Origin: Drosophila miranda
Lineage: Eukaryota; Arthropoda; Insecta; Diptera; Drosophilidae
Direction of reading: 5' to 3'
Assembly (NCBI RefSeq): GCF_003369915.1
Contig: NC_046674.1
Location: forward strand, 15,686,001 to 15,750,000
Length of the DNA stretch: 64,000 nt
Shown piece after piece: positions 33,729-46,390 of the stretch (the stretch's first letter is position 1; every line of letters begins with the position of its first letter). The position numbers were made by a program, and so were the translations under genes. Under the pieces are notes generated by a model. That model was not told the DNA's origin, did not search any database, and saw only the letters and a list, made by a program, of their open reading frames with translations.

Positions 33729-36700
33729 ATGACGAATTATGAGAATCTTATAAATTTGCCATTAAATTTTAATGCAAATAATCATCATGCCAATAGTAAT
33801 AGCGAGAACAATGCCAAAATTGCCGTCGCTGGCGAACAGCTTTTAAATAAGATGTCGCAGCGGGATTTCTCCGAGGTAAGTGGAAAAGGGTATCAAAATA
33901 CCCATCATTATTTGGCATTCGGCAGCAGCTGGAAACCGTACTCCCTGTGCAGAGTATACCCCTTTCTCTCTCTGTCGCCCGACACGCACAAACATGTTTT
34001 GGCCATGTACATATGTACATACATGTTTCCAGTTTGCAGTTCAAACACCATGACAATTATTTATGGCCTTCAAATATATGTACATCCATATGCAGGTACA
34101 TATTATGTACAATATAAAACTTAATCAGGCATTACGCCGCTCTGCTCTCCAAATTTAACCTCAAGAGGCAGAAAAGTTCAAAAAGAAAAGAAGTCCCACA
34201 GACAAAACAGAAAACAGAAAACAGAAAACAGAAAACAGGAAAGCAGAAACAATCAGGCAATAATCAAAATGATGGCAAAATGATTTCAATGCTGATTAAC
34301 TCAACAGCAGCGGCAAGACTACAAAAGGGCTTAGCTACAAGCAACAAAAACAACAACAAACAACAACAAAAAAAGAAGCAAAAACGAGCAGCCAAAATTA
34401 AACAAAAGCCAAGCAAAGCAGAGCAGCACAGAGAGAGAGAGAGAGAGAGGGAGTAAACGAATCACGAGTATCACATGAAGAAGCTTTAGATACCCTTGCC
34501 GATTGGATGGATTGGATGCCATATAGAGCTGTCCTTCCATTCCATTATGTTGAAATTCAAATTATATATAGATGTATTTACACTGAGCTGATTTCGTAAA
34601 TAGAATTGTACCTTTTGTGAGGGTATCAAAGAATGCCAAAACGTAAGACATTTTTGACTTGCACTAACCCCCAGCATAGCCCCAGTATAGCCCCAGCATA
34701 GCCCCAGTACAGCCCCAGTCCTGACCCTGACTCTGACTCTGGCCCTTTCATCATATTCCGCGCTGTCATGTCAGGGACAAAAAAACAAAACCCCAACAAC
34801 AAGAACAAGCAGAAAAGGCTGAACAGACGACAACGTCAACGATGTTGGATAAGTTTCAGGCGCATGTCTCAAAGACAGATCCCTGGAAGCCACCCCCCCT
34901 TCCCTGCCGGCTGGCAGTCTCCTCCCTGACTGACGTCCGTGTCTGTGTCCGCATTTCGAGTGGAGTGTCCCTTTGGCAGCTAGACGGACGATAGGAAATG
35001 CTTAAGCATAAACTGGGAGGAGCGCAGCGAAGGGGGAACTTAATTCGATTAAAGCTCATGTTTGAGGGGTTAACCAACAAAGGCACAATACTTGCTGTTC
35101 AGTAACGTAGGCAGACACGGCAGACAAAGGGGAAAAAGCTGCATAAATATCCGGCTTAATTTGATGCATCTTTTGAAGAGATTAGTCAGGATTAGGTCCA
35201 CGTCCACGTCCACGTCCACCCCTGTGGCCTACGCTCATGAACATCGCATGTAGAAGAGCAGCAGAAGAGGGATGCTCTTAATTAGATTCGTGCTGGAAAC
35301 TGAATTGTCAATTAATGCTCTCTTTTTCAAGAGCTTACTCCGAATCAAGGTCACCCTTGCTCTCACTTACATGCGCTCCTTCCAACGGGATGTGCCTGAA
35401 AAGCTCTCATTCGCCGTCGCCTAAGCACAGCGTATCAAAAATCGTCAAAGCGAGCTGAAGAGAGAGGAATATCAGGAGCGGAGAGTGGGCGGAAGAGGGC
35501 CTAAGAGGAAGAGCCCGCAGCTAATTATTTTATTACGCGTTAAATTGCAACAAAATTCTCAAGTTGAGCGCAAAACATGCCAATGTGCGCCACAAGCAAT
35601 CGTGAAATTGTTCGCATTCCAATGCGGCGGACTTTATCGATGGTCCGGGGTCCAGTCCCCAGTCCCCAGTGCCCAGTGACCAGCCTCGGGGGCCTCACAG
35701 GCACACTCTCTTACTCGCTCACACACAGACACACACACACACAGATAGAGACAAACACAGAGAGGAGATGAACTTCCATTTGGTTCCAGGCAACAACCAC
35801 TCGAAGCGAAGCGAAACCCAACTGCTGCCCGAATGCATCTATGGGTGCCACTTTTTTGTGGCGTTCTTTCTTCTTTTTTTTTATTATTTTTTTTTTTAGC
35901 TCTTGCCTGTTGGGCGGACAACTGCCAACCGACAAACAGCGACCAGTTCTCGAATCGCAGGTTTTTCTCTTACATTCCTGAATACCTCTTTGGACTCACT
36001 TCCCATTGCCCCTCTATCTCTGTCTCCCTCTCTCTCTCTCTCTCTCTCTGTCGCTGGCTGCCTCCTCTTTTTCTCCCTTTCTCATTGCATAAAATTCTTG
36101 TCCGTCTTTGACTATTTTCTAAACTGCTGTTGGATGCTGCTGCTGCCTGCCGTGGATGCTGCTTCCAATTTAGCTGGAATTGTTGAAGCGAGATAGCAAG
36201 CGTATCATTTTACATGACTTCTCTATGTGCCATTTGGGCGCCAATTCCTAAATTGACATACAGCATGGCACGAGGAACGCGAAGGCGAAGCTAAAGGGCA
36301 AAAAAGCGCGAAGGAAAGGTAGTACATAGAAGCCGTTGTTGTGGATACACTTTCTGGACGATGGTATTATGTACAGGGATATTGATTTGATATCTGAAGG
36401 GCCAAAGGGATTAACATCGAGTAGATTCGATCCCTCTTCGGTATAGGGTTTCAGGAAGATAACTGTACAGAGACGCATCAAAGTTTTCAAAGTTATCCAT
36501 GAAAATGGATAAAAGCCGCCTGCCATGCCATAAGTCGCGCACACCATGTGGAATTTAAACGAATAGAAAGGCAACTCTGGGATTTTGGAAAGCTTCACAG
36601 CCTGCACTGTAAACAGTAAACTGCTGATTAAAAGAGGAAAAGAGAAAAATGAAGGGAAGGGAAGGAAGGGGAAGACCCAGTCGGAATTCATTCCCACAGT

Positions 36701-39700
36701 TTGAAGGGAGCTTATCCCAAAAGCTTATCCGGTCGCTGCCTAAGCTGTGCTCTGGCTGATTCTGGATCGCATTTGGTATACCTTTCATTCTATGTGCCTC
36801 TCGGATCTGCCTGCTATTAATATTATTATTATTTTCGTCGGGGAAATGATAAAATCAGCTAATACTCTAGAGAATGCTGGTCCATGCAGAGGCAGAGAGA
36901 GAGAGAGAGAGAGAGAGAGCGGCGGCGCTCCCTTCCGCCGTTTCGAGGGCATGTTCTGTGCGTGTTTATTTGACTTTGACTTTGACTTTGACCACCACAA
37001 TCTTCTCCCCGAGATCACTGCCTGGCCTTCCAGCACCGCCAACGCATGGATCTGCAGGGGGAACGATCTTCTACATTTCGCAAAGAAGGAGAGTTTTGGG
37101 GCTCTTTTGTGGTAACGCCCTCTTCATTTGTGGCTTATCGCCGGAGCTCTGAGCTGAAGACTTGGCTGGCTCTTATAAGCTGCATAAAACGAAAATTACG
37201 TTCTGCATCTGTCAGATACTTTGTTGTTGCCTGATTTATACGCCTGGCGGAGACCGTGCAGCGGTCGAGAGCGTCCAGAAGGCCAATCTAAGCACGTTAT
37301 CCGTAGCTCACGCCCCGCCAGCGACAGGCGCGGCACCGACGGACCGGGGCATGGGGCATGGGGCATGGGGCATGGGGCATCCACATCGACACTTGTCGGG
37401 CACGTTTTCTAGGAAGCCACAGCGGGACCTGGCCATGGCCTCGTCTCGTATCGGGCTAATGCATTTGCATACTCATTGCATTTAATTGCTTCAAAAAATA
37501 TGTAAAAAATTCTACGTCGTTGTCACGGTCTCGTCTTGTCTTGGTCTCATCCAGGCCGTGGCCGTGGCCGTGGCCGTGACCACAGCCTTTGGTGGCTTAT
37601 GCCAAAAATGGGCCTCAACTCTAGCACTCCGACACTTTTTCCTATGCGCGCTGCTACTGATTCGACTGCTGCCCCTGTCCCTGCGCCTGCGCCCGCCCTC
37701 CCCAGACCAACTGCTGCTGCCAGTCGTGGCTCAGTTCTTGGGCCACGAATTCGTGGAATTGCTTCCGCATTTGATGAGCGGCGGCGGGTGGCAGGCAGAG
37801 CGGGGGGCGCGAACAGGATCGGGAGCTGGGAGCGAACAGCAGTTGGCCGGGAAACGTGACTCGGTGGCCGCATACCTGAGCACCACCACCGCGAGAGGGC
37901 ACTAAGGCTTGGAGCCGCAGTTGGAGCCGAGGCTGGTGCGTCGGCATTTAACATAATTACAACCCACTGACGACCGCACAGTGGGGCAGGGTTCAAGGAT
38001 ATGGGAGATATGTACATATGGATCCTTGGGCAGAAATACCTTTCTACCATGAGAGCTGTTTTGGAGGAAGGAAAACAGAACAACATTTTAGACATTTTTA
38101 ATTAGTTAATTAATTTAAAAACAAAATTCATGTTTATTTTTTTTTTTGTCTTTTTGGTTGGTTTGGTTTTGGTTATTTTTTTGGCAACACTTTTTCATTT
38201 CTTTCATCGATTAACGAATTTGACTCCAGTACATACCACTTTTGACCCACTGTTCAGCATTCCAATGACTGCGGCAGATGTGTGCAATCATCCTCGAGTC
38301 TGCCCCCGATCCTTGCTCTCCTCCATCTCCTCTGTACAGTTGTGTTTATTGCTCTACTTAGAGGCAGTCGCAGTCGCAGTCGGCAGGGAATGCTCAAGCC
38401 AGCAATTTGGCCATAATCAATGCTAACTCTGATCCACCGCTCATCCTTAAACCTCTCTCTCTCTCTCTCTCTCTCTCTGATTTTGTCTCCTCCAGAACGA
38501 ACCGGAATGTAATCCGGAGCTGCCTGCCGCGAACCGCGCCCTCTTCCTGGAGAAGGTGCGCCAATCGAATGCCGCCTGCCAGAACGGAGACTTTGCCACC
38601 GCGGTGCTGCTCTACACGGACGCCCTGCAGCTGGACCCCGGCAACCACATCCTCTACAGCAACCGTTCGGCGGCGCTGCTCAAGCAGGGACAGTTTGCGG
38701 CTGCCCTTCAAGATGCCACGCAAGCGCGAGAGCTGTGCCCCAAATGGCCGAAGGCGTACTTCCGCCAGGGCGTGGCTCTGCAGTGCTTGGGACGCTACGG
38801 CGAGGCACTGGCATCCTTTGCCTCGGGCCTGGCCCAGGAGCCCACGAACAAGCAGCTGATGGGCGGATTGGTGGAGGCTTCGTTGAAGAGTCCCCTGCGG
38901 ACAGCCCTGGACCCGACGCTGCAGCAACTGAGGACGATGCAGCTGCAGGAGTCGCCGTTTGTGGTCAGTTCGGTGGTGGGGCAGGAGCTGCTGCAGGCCG
39001 CACAGTACCAGGCAGCGGTGGCCGTGCTGGAGGCGGCTCTCCGGATCGGCAGCTGCTCGCTGAAGCTGCGGGGATCCGTCTTCAGTGCCCTGAGCTCCGC
39101 CCACTGGGCCTTGAATCAGCTGGATCAGGCCATTGGCTACATGCAGCAGGATCTGGCGGTGGCCAAGTCCCTGGGCGACACGGCGGGCGAGTGCCGGGCG
39201 CACGGGAACCTCGGTTCCGCCTACTTTAGCCAGGGGGCCTACAAGGAGGCTCTGACGGCGCATCGCTATCAACTGGTGCTGGCCATGAAGTGCAAGGACA
39301 CGCAGGCGGCAGCCTCGGCCCTCACGTCGCTGGGACACGTGTACACGGCCAGCGGGGACTTCCCCAACGCCTTGGCCTCCCACAAGCAGTGCGTGCAGCT
39401 GTTCAAGCAGCTGGGGGATCGTCTCCAGGAAGCCCGCGAGATCGGCAACGTGGGCGCCGTCTATCTGGCGCTTAGCGAGTGCGAGGCGGCCCTCGACTGC
39501 CACACGCAGCACCTGCGGCTGGCCCGCAAGCTGCACGACCAGGTGGAGGAGGCGCGAGCGTACTCGAATCTCGGCTCCGCGCATCACCAGCGGCGACAGT
39601 TCACGCAGGCTGCCGCCTGCCACGAGCAAGTGCTGAGGATTGCCCAGGCCCTGGGAGACCGTTCTATGGAGGCGGCCGCCTATGCGGGCTTGGGGCATGC

Positions 39701-42700
39701 GGCACGCTGCGCCGGCGATGCAAATGCCTCGAAACGCTGGCACGAACGGCAGCTGGCGATGGCCCTGGCCGCCAGGGACAAGCTGGGCGAGGGCAGAGCC
39801 TGCTCGAATCTGGGCATCGTCTATCAGCTGCTGGGATCCCACGATGCGGCACTGAAGCTGCACCAGGCCCATCTGGGGATAGCCCGCTCGCTGGGCGATC
39901 GCACGGGCATGGGCAGGGCGTACGGGAATATGGCGCGCATGGCCCACATGGCCGGATCCTACGAGGCGGCGGTGAAGTACCACAAGCAGGAGCTGGCCAT
40001 CAATCAGGCGGTGCATGATCGCAGCGCAGAGGCGGCCACGCATGGAAATCTGGCAGTGGCCTACCAGGCACTGGGCGCCCATGATGCAGCGCTCACCCAC
40101 TACCGGGCGCACCTTTCGACGGCCAGGTCCCTCAAGGACACGGCCGGGGAGGCCTGTGCTCTGCTGAATCTCGGTAACTGCCTCAGCGGGCGGCAGGAGT
40201 ACGAGGAGGCGGTGCCCCACTACGAGAGCTACCTGATGCTCGCCCAGGAGCTGGGGGACGTGACCGCTGAAGGCAAGGCTTGTCATCTGCTGGGATACGC
40301 GCACTTCTCGCTGGGCAACTATCGGGCAGCGGTGCGCTACTACGACCAGGACCTGGCCCTCGCCAAGGACGCCCAGCATCGTCCGAACATGGGCAGGGCC
40401 TACTGCAATCTGGGGCTGGCGCATCTGGCGCTGGGACACACTGCCGCCGCACTCGAGTGCCAGCAACTGTTCCTGGCCGTGGCACATGCCACCAACCAGC
40501 TGCCAGCGAAATTCCGGGCACTGGGCAACATCGGGGACATCCTCATACGCACTGGCTCCCACGAAGAGGCTATCAAACTGTATCAACGGCAGCTGGCACT
40601 GGCCCGGGCAGCGGGCGACCGTTCGATGGAGGCTGCTGCCTGTGGAGCGCTCGGACTGGCCCATCGTCTGATGCGGCGCTGGGACAAGGCACTGGGACAT
40701 CACACACAGGAGCTGACACTGCGCCAGGAGCTGTGCGACCTGGCGGGAGAGTGTCGCGCCCATGGGCACCTGGGGGCCGTCCACATGGCCCTCTGCAGCT
40801 GGACGAATGCCGTCAAGTGCTACCAGGAGCAGCTGGAGCGGGCGCAGGAGCAGCGGGATGCTGCTGTGGAGGCACAGGCCCATGGGAATCTGGGAATAGC
40901 GCGCCTCAATATGGCCCACTACGAGGCGGCCATTGGATGCCTGGAGGCGCAGTTGGGGACTCTGGAGCGGGTCTCGTTGCCATCCACTCAGGCGGATCGT
41001 GCACGTGCTCTTGGTCATCTGGGAGACTGCTATGCGGCCCTCGGGGACTACGAGGAGGCACTCAAGTGCCACGAGCGCCAGCTGCAACTGGCGTTGGGGC
41101 TGGCCAGTCACCGGGATCAGGAGCGTGCCTATCGGGGATTGGGACAGGCCAGACGCTCGCTTGGACAGCTGCCGGCGGCTTTGGTCTGCTTGGAGAAGCG
41201 TCTGGTGGTGGCCCACGAGCTGCACAGCGCCGAGATCAAGGCTCTGGCCTACGGGGATCTGGGGCATGTCCATGCCGCTTTGGGGAATCACACGCAGGCC
41301 CTGAACTGTCTCGAACATCAGCGGGAACTGGCGCAGGGGCTGCAGGATCGCGCCCTCGAGTCGGATGCCATGTGCGCCCTGGGCCAGGTGCAGCAGCGGA
41401 TGGGCCAGCACTCGGAGGCCCTCGAGCTGCACCGACAGGATCTGCAGATATGCACGGATCTGGCGGCTCCCTCGCTGCAGGCTCGGGCACTCAGCAATCT
41501 GGGGGCCGTGCACGAGTCCCTCGGCCAGCAGGCGGAGGCCCTCAAGTGCTACGACCGGCAGCTGGAGCTCAGCGCGGATCGTCTCGGCAAGGCGACGGCC
41601 TGCCTGGCCCTTGGACGCGTCCATCATCAGCTGGAGCAGCACCCACAGGCCGTGGAGTATCTGCGGCAGGGACTGACGAGCGCCCAGTCCATCGGCAAGT
41701 CGGAGGAGGAGGCCAAGATAAGACATCAATTGGGTGAGCTGGGCTGGTGGCAATTGCTTTGCTTTTATTTGTTCAGTAGGAGCCTAACAATAAGTCTAGA
41801 CTTAGATTCGTGTTGATGCATGCAACAGCCAGAAGGAATATACATATATATTCTTGATCCCCATCAATAGCCGAGTCCGTCTGTCCGTCCTGTTTGACTT
41901 CTGTTTGTTCCGCTACCACGCGCCCACGCACTCGCTCTATTTCTCGCACTCTTTCTCGTGCAGTGTGTGCCCCACGCCGGAGTGAGCGAGATGGTAATTC
42001 GTTGGTGGCAAGAGAAAAACAGAGAAAGAGTATAAGGCCACAATTAGGCGCACTAGCATAACATCATTCAATAGTTAATAATCATTGAAATTTCTTTCCC
42101 CAGGTCTTGCCCTTCGCTCCTCTGGCGATGCCGAGGGGGCTCGCCTTCAACTGGAGACCGCCGCCCAGCTGCTGGAGGCCGTGCGTCACGAGCAACGCAG
42201 TCCGGAGACGCGTCTGGCCCTCTACGATCTGCAGACGAACTGCTACCATCTGCTGCAGCAGCTGCTGGTGGCCCTGCAGCGCAACGAGGAGGCCCTGGTG
42301 GCCGCCGAGCGGTGCAAGGCTCGCGGCGGAGCAGATGCCGTGGGCAATGAGAGCAACAAGGCGCCGCTGGCGAACAGCGAGGCCATCCAGGAGACGGTGA
42401 ATCGCGGACGGATGCCGGTGCTGTACTACAGTCTGGCCGGGGAGCAGCTGTTTGCCTGGCTGCTGCATCCCCAGACGGGGATTGTGCGCTTCCATGCGGC
42501 CCGCATCGATGCCCAGACTCTGCAGCTGCCATTGTCCCTCAGCGAGGAGGAGGAGGAGGAGCTTGAAATGGAGGAGGAGGAGAGGGAGCAGCCGCAGGGC
42601 GATGGACTGCTCGAGCGATATGTGAACATGGTGCGGGATAACCTGGGCGTCAACTCTCAGAGCCTGCTGCACGAAGGCGACGGCAGCGGCTGGCGGGCTA

Positions 42701-45700
42701 GCACGGAGCAGCTGCTGGAGGATCTGCCCGGAGCAGGAGCCGGAGGAGGCGGCTTCCTGCGCATGGTCAGCAGGAATCAGCTGCTCAACTCTTCCAATTA
42801 TTCCCTGAGCTCCCTGTTCTCCCTGGGCTCCGTTGGAGGCTCGGTGGCCAGTCTGCAGGGCTCCACGCGTTCCGTGGGCAGCCGCAGTTCCCGTCGGGCG
42901 CCGCCTGTGCCCGCCTGGCGGGGACCCTCCTGCCTGCACACCCTCTACAACCTGCTGCTGGCTCCCTTCGACGACCTCCTGCCCTCGGCCAATCTCTCGC
43001 GACAGGGCAGGCGTGAGCTCATCCTCGTGCTGGACAGCTCCCTGTATCTGGTGCCCTTCGCCATCCTGAGGGCGGCCGGGGAGGACGGGGAATACCTGTC
43101 GGAACGCTGTGCCATTCTTACGGCTCCCTCCCTGCAGGCGCTGCGCAGCCGACCCAAGGTGCGGCGGGATCGGGCTCGTCCTCCCAAGGCTTTGGTGGTG
43201 GGAGGTCCTCGTGTACCCGGCAGTCTGGCGGAACGCTGGGGCTGGGCAGGCGCCGAGTCGCCGGCAGCCCTACAAGAGGCCGCCATGGTAGCGGACATGC
43301 TGCAGGCCAACGCTTTGGCCGGCTCAAATGCCACCAAGGAGTCCGTCCTGGCAGAGCTTCCCTCCGCCGAATGCATACACTTTGCAGCCAATATAAGCTG
43401 GCAGCTTGGCGCCGTGGTGCTCAGTCCCGGGGACGTGGTCACCGCCGAACAGCAGCAGCAGAAGGAGCCGCACGAGCCCCAACTCTCGGACTTCACTTTG
43501 GCCGCCGGAGAACTGCGGCAGCTGCGCCTTAGCGCCCGTCTGGTGGTGCTCAGCTCTTACCACTCCGTGGAGCCCATCACGGGGGCCGGAGTGGCCCATT
43601 TGGCCGGCGGCTGGCTGATGGCTGGTGCCGGAGCCGTGCTTATTTCTCTATGGCCCGTCCCGGAGACGGCAGCCAAGATCCTGTTGCGTGCCTTCTACTC
43701 GGCTCTGTTGCAGGGAGCACGAGCTGCACGGTAAGCTCCTGCTACGATTTATCACTCTTCATATTTAATGGAATCCTCTCTCCTTTGCAGCGCCCTGGCA
43801 GAGGCCATGCAGACGGTGCAGCACACGAAACACTTTGCCCATCCGGCCAACTGGGCGGGATTCCTGCTGGTCGGCAGCAATGTGCGGCTGTCCAATAAGG
43901 TGGCGCTGGGCCATGCCCTCTGCGAGCTTCTGCGCACGCCAGAGAGGTGTCGGGACGCCTTGCGGGTGTGCCTGCATCTGGTGGAGAAGAGTCTGCAGCG
44001 GATCCATCGCGGCCAGAAGAATGCCATGTACACGACGCAGCAGAGCATTGAGAACAAGGCGGGTCCCGTGGCCGGCTGGAAGGATCTGCTGATGGCTGTC
44101 GGATTTCGCTTCGAGCCCGCTGCCAATGGCATCCCCTCGAGCGTGTTCTTCCCGCAGGCAGATCCCGAGGAGCGGCTCTCGCAGTGCTCGGCCAGTCTTC
44201 AAGCCCTGCTGGCCCTGACGCCGGCTACGCTTCAGGCGCTGGCCAAGCTGGTCCACGTAAACAGTGCCGAGCATGCGGACGACATCATTGCCGTGATCCG
44301 GAACATTCTGGCCCAGTTTCCCCCGGCCGCCGTCACCAGTACAGCAGCAGCTGTGGGTGCCATCAAGCAGGAGGAAACCTGCTGCATTGAGATGCCGTTG
44401 AGTGTGCGCCTGTGGCGCGTGGCAGGATGCCATGAACTGCTCGCCTCCGTGGGCTTTGATCTGACCGAGGTGGGGGCTGATCAGGTGATCCTCCGGACGG
44501 GCAAGCAGGCCAATCGTCGTCACTGCCAATTCGTCCTTCAGGCACTTCTTGCCTTGTTTGGTGAGTACTAAGATGAGTTTTTGCTTGGAGTAATCCTCTT
44601 ATTAAGCTATATGTATATATACCCCTCCAGACACTCGAGAGGCACCCAAGAACCTAGGCATGGGCATGGACTTGGAATCGGCGCAGAGCAGCAGCTGCGA
44701 GTCGCTGGCCGAGACGGAGATGGATGCCATCACACCTGTCCAGCCCACGGCCAGCAGCACTCCCTCCGTGAGCTCTGGGAAAGCTCCGCTGCCATTGCAT
44801 CCGCGCAGCGCCTTCATCTCGTATGTGCGGCGTCGCGGGGAACCAGATGGCGGACGCACAGAGGTGACTGTAGGACCAGGAGGTGGAGGGATTGGAGGTG
44901 GCTTGGACTCCAGCCTGGCCAACACCACCGACAGCGAGCATTCGCTGTCCGATGGCTATGCCACACAACCGGGCCTTGGATTTGCCAATCCGCGCCTCGG
45001 CTATGCCAGTATGCGTGCCCCTGTGAGGGTGTCACGGCCAGGCGGTGGCGGCGAGAGCGATGCCGCCTTTACCCCCAGTCCTCCTGTCACAGATCCCAGC
45101 CTGACTCTGGCCCTCGCCCACCAGACACGCATCAGGAGTCTCTATTCCCAGCCCACAACTGTGGCGAATTCAGCATCCGCCGGAATGGTCGGAAGCAGCG
45201 TGAACAACAGACGACCGGATAGCTCCAGCTCGGCCAGCAGCACCACAGACTGGGAGGGATCCGGACATGCGACGGTGCTGCGACGCGGAGCCGGTGTGGC
45301 AATGCCCCAACAGCAGCCACCTTTGCCCCCGCCACGGCCGCCAGCCTATCACAATTTGGGTGTGGGCATCGGGGGACGCAGCAAGCCCAAAATCAAGCTG
45401 GGAAGTGCCCAGAGTTCACTGGCAGCGCGGGTCAACAAGGAGCATGCTCTGTTTATGGACAGGCTGAGTGTGCGGACGGAGCTGAGTGCTCCGGGAGGCA
45501 ATCCCATAGGAGCTGGAGCAGCGGCCACCAGAAAACCGCTGGCCCTGCCCGAGGAGGAAGAGGTCTCCAGTGTGGTATTCAATCCAGCGAGCCTGTACTT
45601 CTCCCAAACAGACACCGACCTGTTGTTGAGCGAGCCCAAGCCGGAGGAGAGTCCCACTGCGGCCAAGACGAGCTCCAAGTGCCTGCAGGAGAGCATGATG

Positions 45701-46390
45701 CGTCACATAAACCGCGAGCTGACACCCAGTATCTCAGAGCTGTATCATGAGCGCAATCTGGGCCTGGGACTGGCCCCACCGCTCTCCAAGCTGCTGCTCA
45801 GCCCCAACTACGAGGAACAGGAGGGTAACGGCATGGGCGAGGGCTGTCAGCAGTCCTCCGCCGGCCTGAAAACCCTAGTGGACGCGGTCAACGAGCTGGA
45901 GTTGAGCGGCAGCTCTTCGGGAGCCACCATGCCCACTGTGGTGGGTGGAAGCAACGAGGTGGAAGGCACATCCGGCGCCATTACCGCCGCGGACCGCGCC
46001 ACCTGCCCCATTTGCGGTGAGCATGCGGATGTTATCTGCCGCTGCAAGGCTGCCACCATTCAAAAGAAGAGCAGTCTCAAGCCCTGGCTGAGCAATGTCC
46101 CCGCCAGCAGTATGGTCCAGGCCAGCGAGCTAACCACAGCGGACATTCTGGAGCGACGCCTAGAGATACACACGAGCAACGCGGGGGCACCCTTTGCGGC
46201 AGAACTATGTCGTCGCGACGAGGGTGACGGTCGCTCTGTAGCAGACTCCCAATGCAGCAGCAACTACAAGCGAGTGCTGGCCAGCGCCTCGGGTGGGGCC
46301 ATGGGACTAGTGGATATTGGCAATGGCAGCTCAGCGGAGCCACAAAGCGCTCCTTCGGCGGCCACCTGCTCGGCTGCTCGTCTGGTCTAG
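33729..46390 (+). CDS. TTC28-like giant TPR / degenerate CHAT-domain protein
   Basis: Exons 33729-33875, 38496-41733, 42104-43730, 43791-44560 and 44631-46390 close in phase to 2513 residues. After an Asn-rich N-terminus come three Hop-like TPRs (about residues 65-170), then some 22 LGN-type 40-residue TPRs of the form G-NLG-AY--LG-Y-EAL in one 3.2-kb exon, and a further TPR split by the next intron. Residues about 1400-1700 form a CHAT-type domain (LLLAPFDDLLP, LVLDSSLYLVPFAIL, VLISLWPVPETAAKILLRAFYSAL), but the usual catalytic His and Cys positions read IHFAAN and LVVLSSYHS. A Ser/Gly-rich tail includes a CPICGEHADVICRC cysteine cluster. Length and order match vertebrate TTC28, linked to midbody and cytokinesis functions; the fly role is unknown to me. 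The start could instead be the Met at 33852. Confidence 0.85.
33876..38495 (+). other. Intron 1 (between coding exons) of the TTC28-like gene
   Basis: A 4.6-kb intron with GTAAGT donor and CTCCAG acceptor. It contains GA/CT microsatellites (about 34430-34450, 36025-36048, 36894-36919), a 12-bp CCCCAG(C/T)ATAG-type tandem at about 34668-34720 and a 7-bp GGGGCAT tandem at about 37345-37379. TACCCTTG (34491-34498) and GAGGGTATC (34619-34627) bracket a possible repeat remnant. The (CT)n run at 38452-38478 immediately precedes the acceptor and probably serves as its polypyrimidine tract. No coding exon seen. Confidence 0.65.
38452..38478 (+). repeat. (CT)n microsatellite next to a 3' splice site
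   Basis: About thirteen CT units end 17 bases before the acceptor AG of the giant TPR exon. Length polymorphism here could affect splicing. Confidence 0.8.
41734..42103 (-). mobile_element. Dispersed-repeat fragment inside a TTC28-like intron
   Basis: The repeat part is about 41843-42058. It contains ATATATATTCTTGATCCCCA, CCGAGTCCGTCTGTCCGTCC and TCTCGTGCAGTGTGTGCCCC, the last shared with copies at 5470-5500 (inverted) and 51355-51385. TATTCTTGATC followed by CCGAGTC and CCGTCTGTCC is a widespread Drosophila INE-1/DINE-1-like order, recalled from memory. The strand given is arbitrary. Confidence 0.45.

Noticed and set aside
42104..43730. CHAT domain as an active caspase-like protease
   Set aside because: Catalytic His and Cys positions are substituted, so an enzymatic call is not supported.
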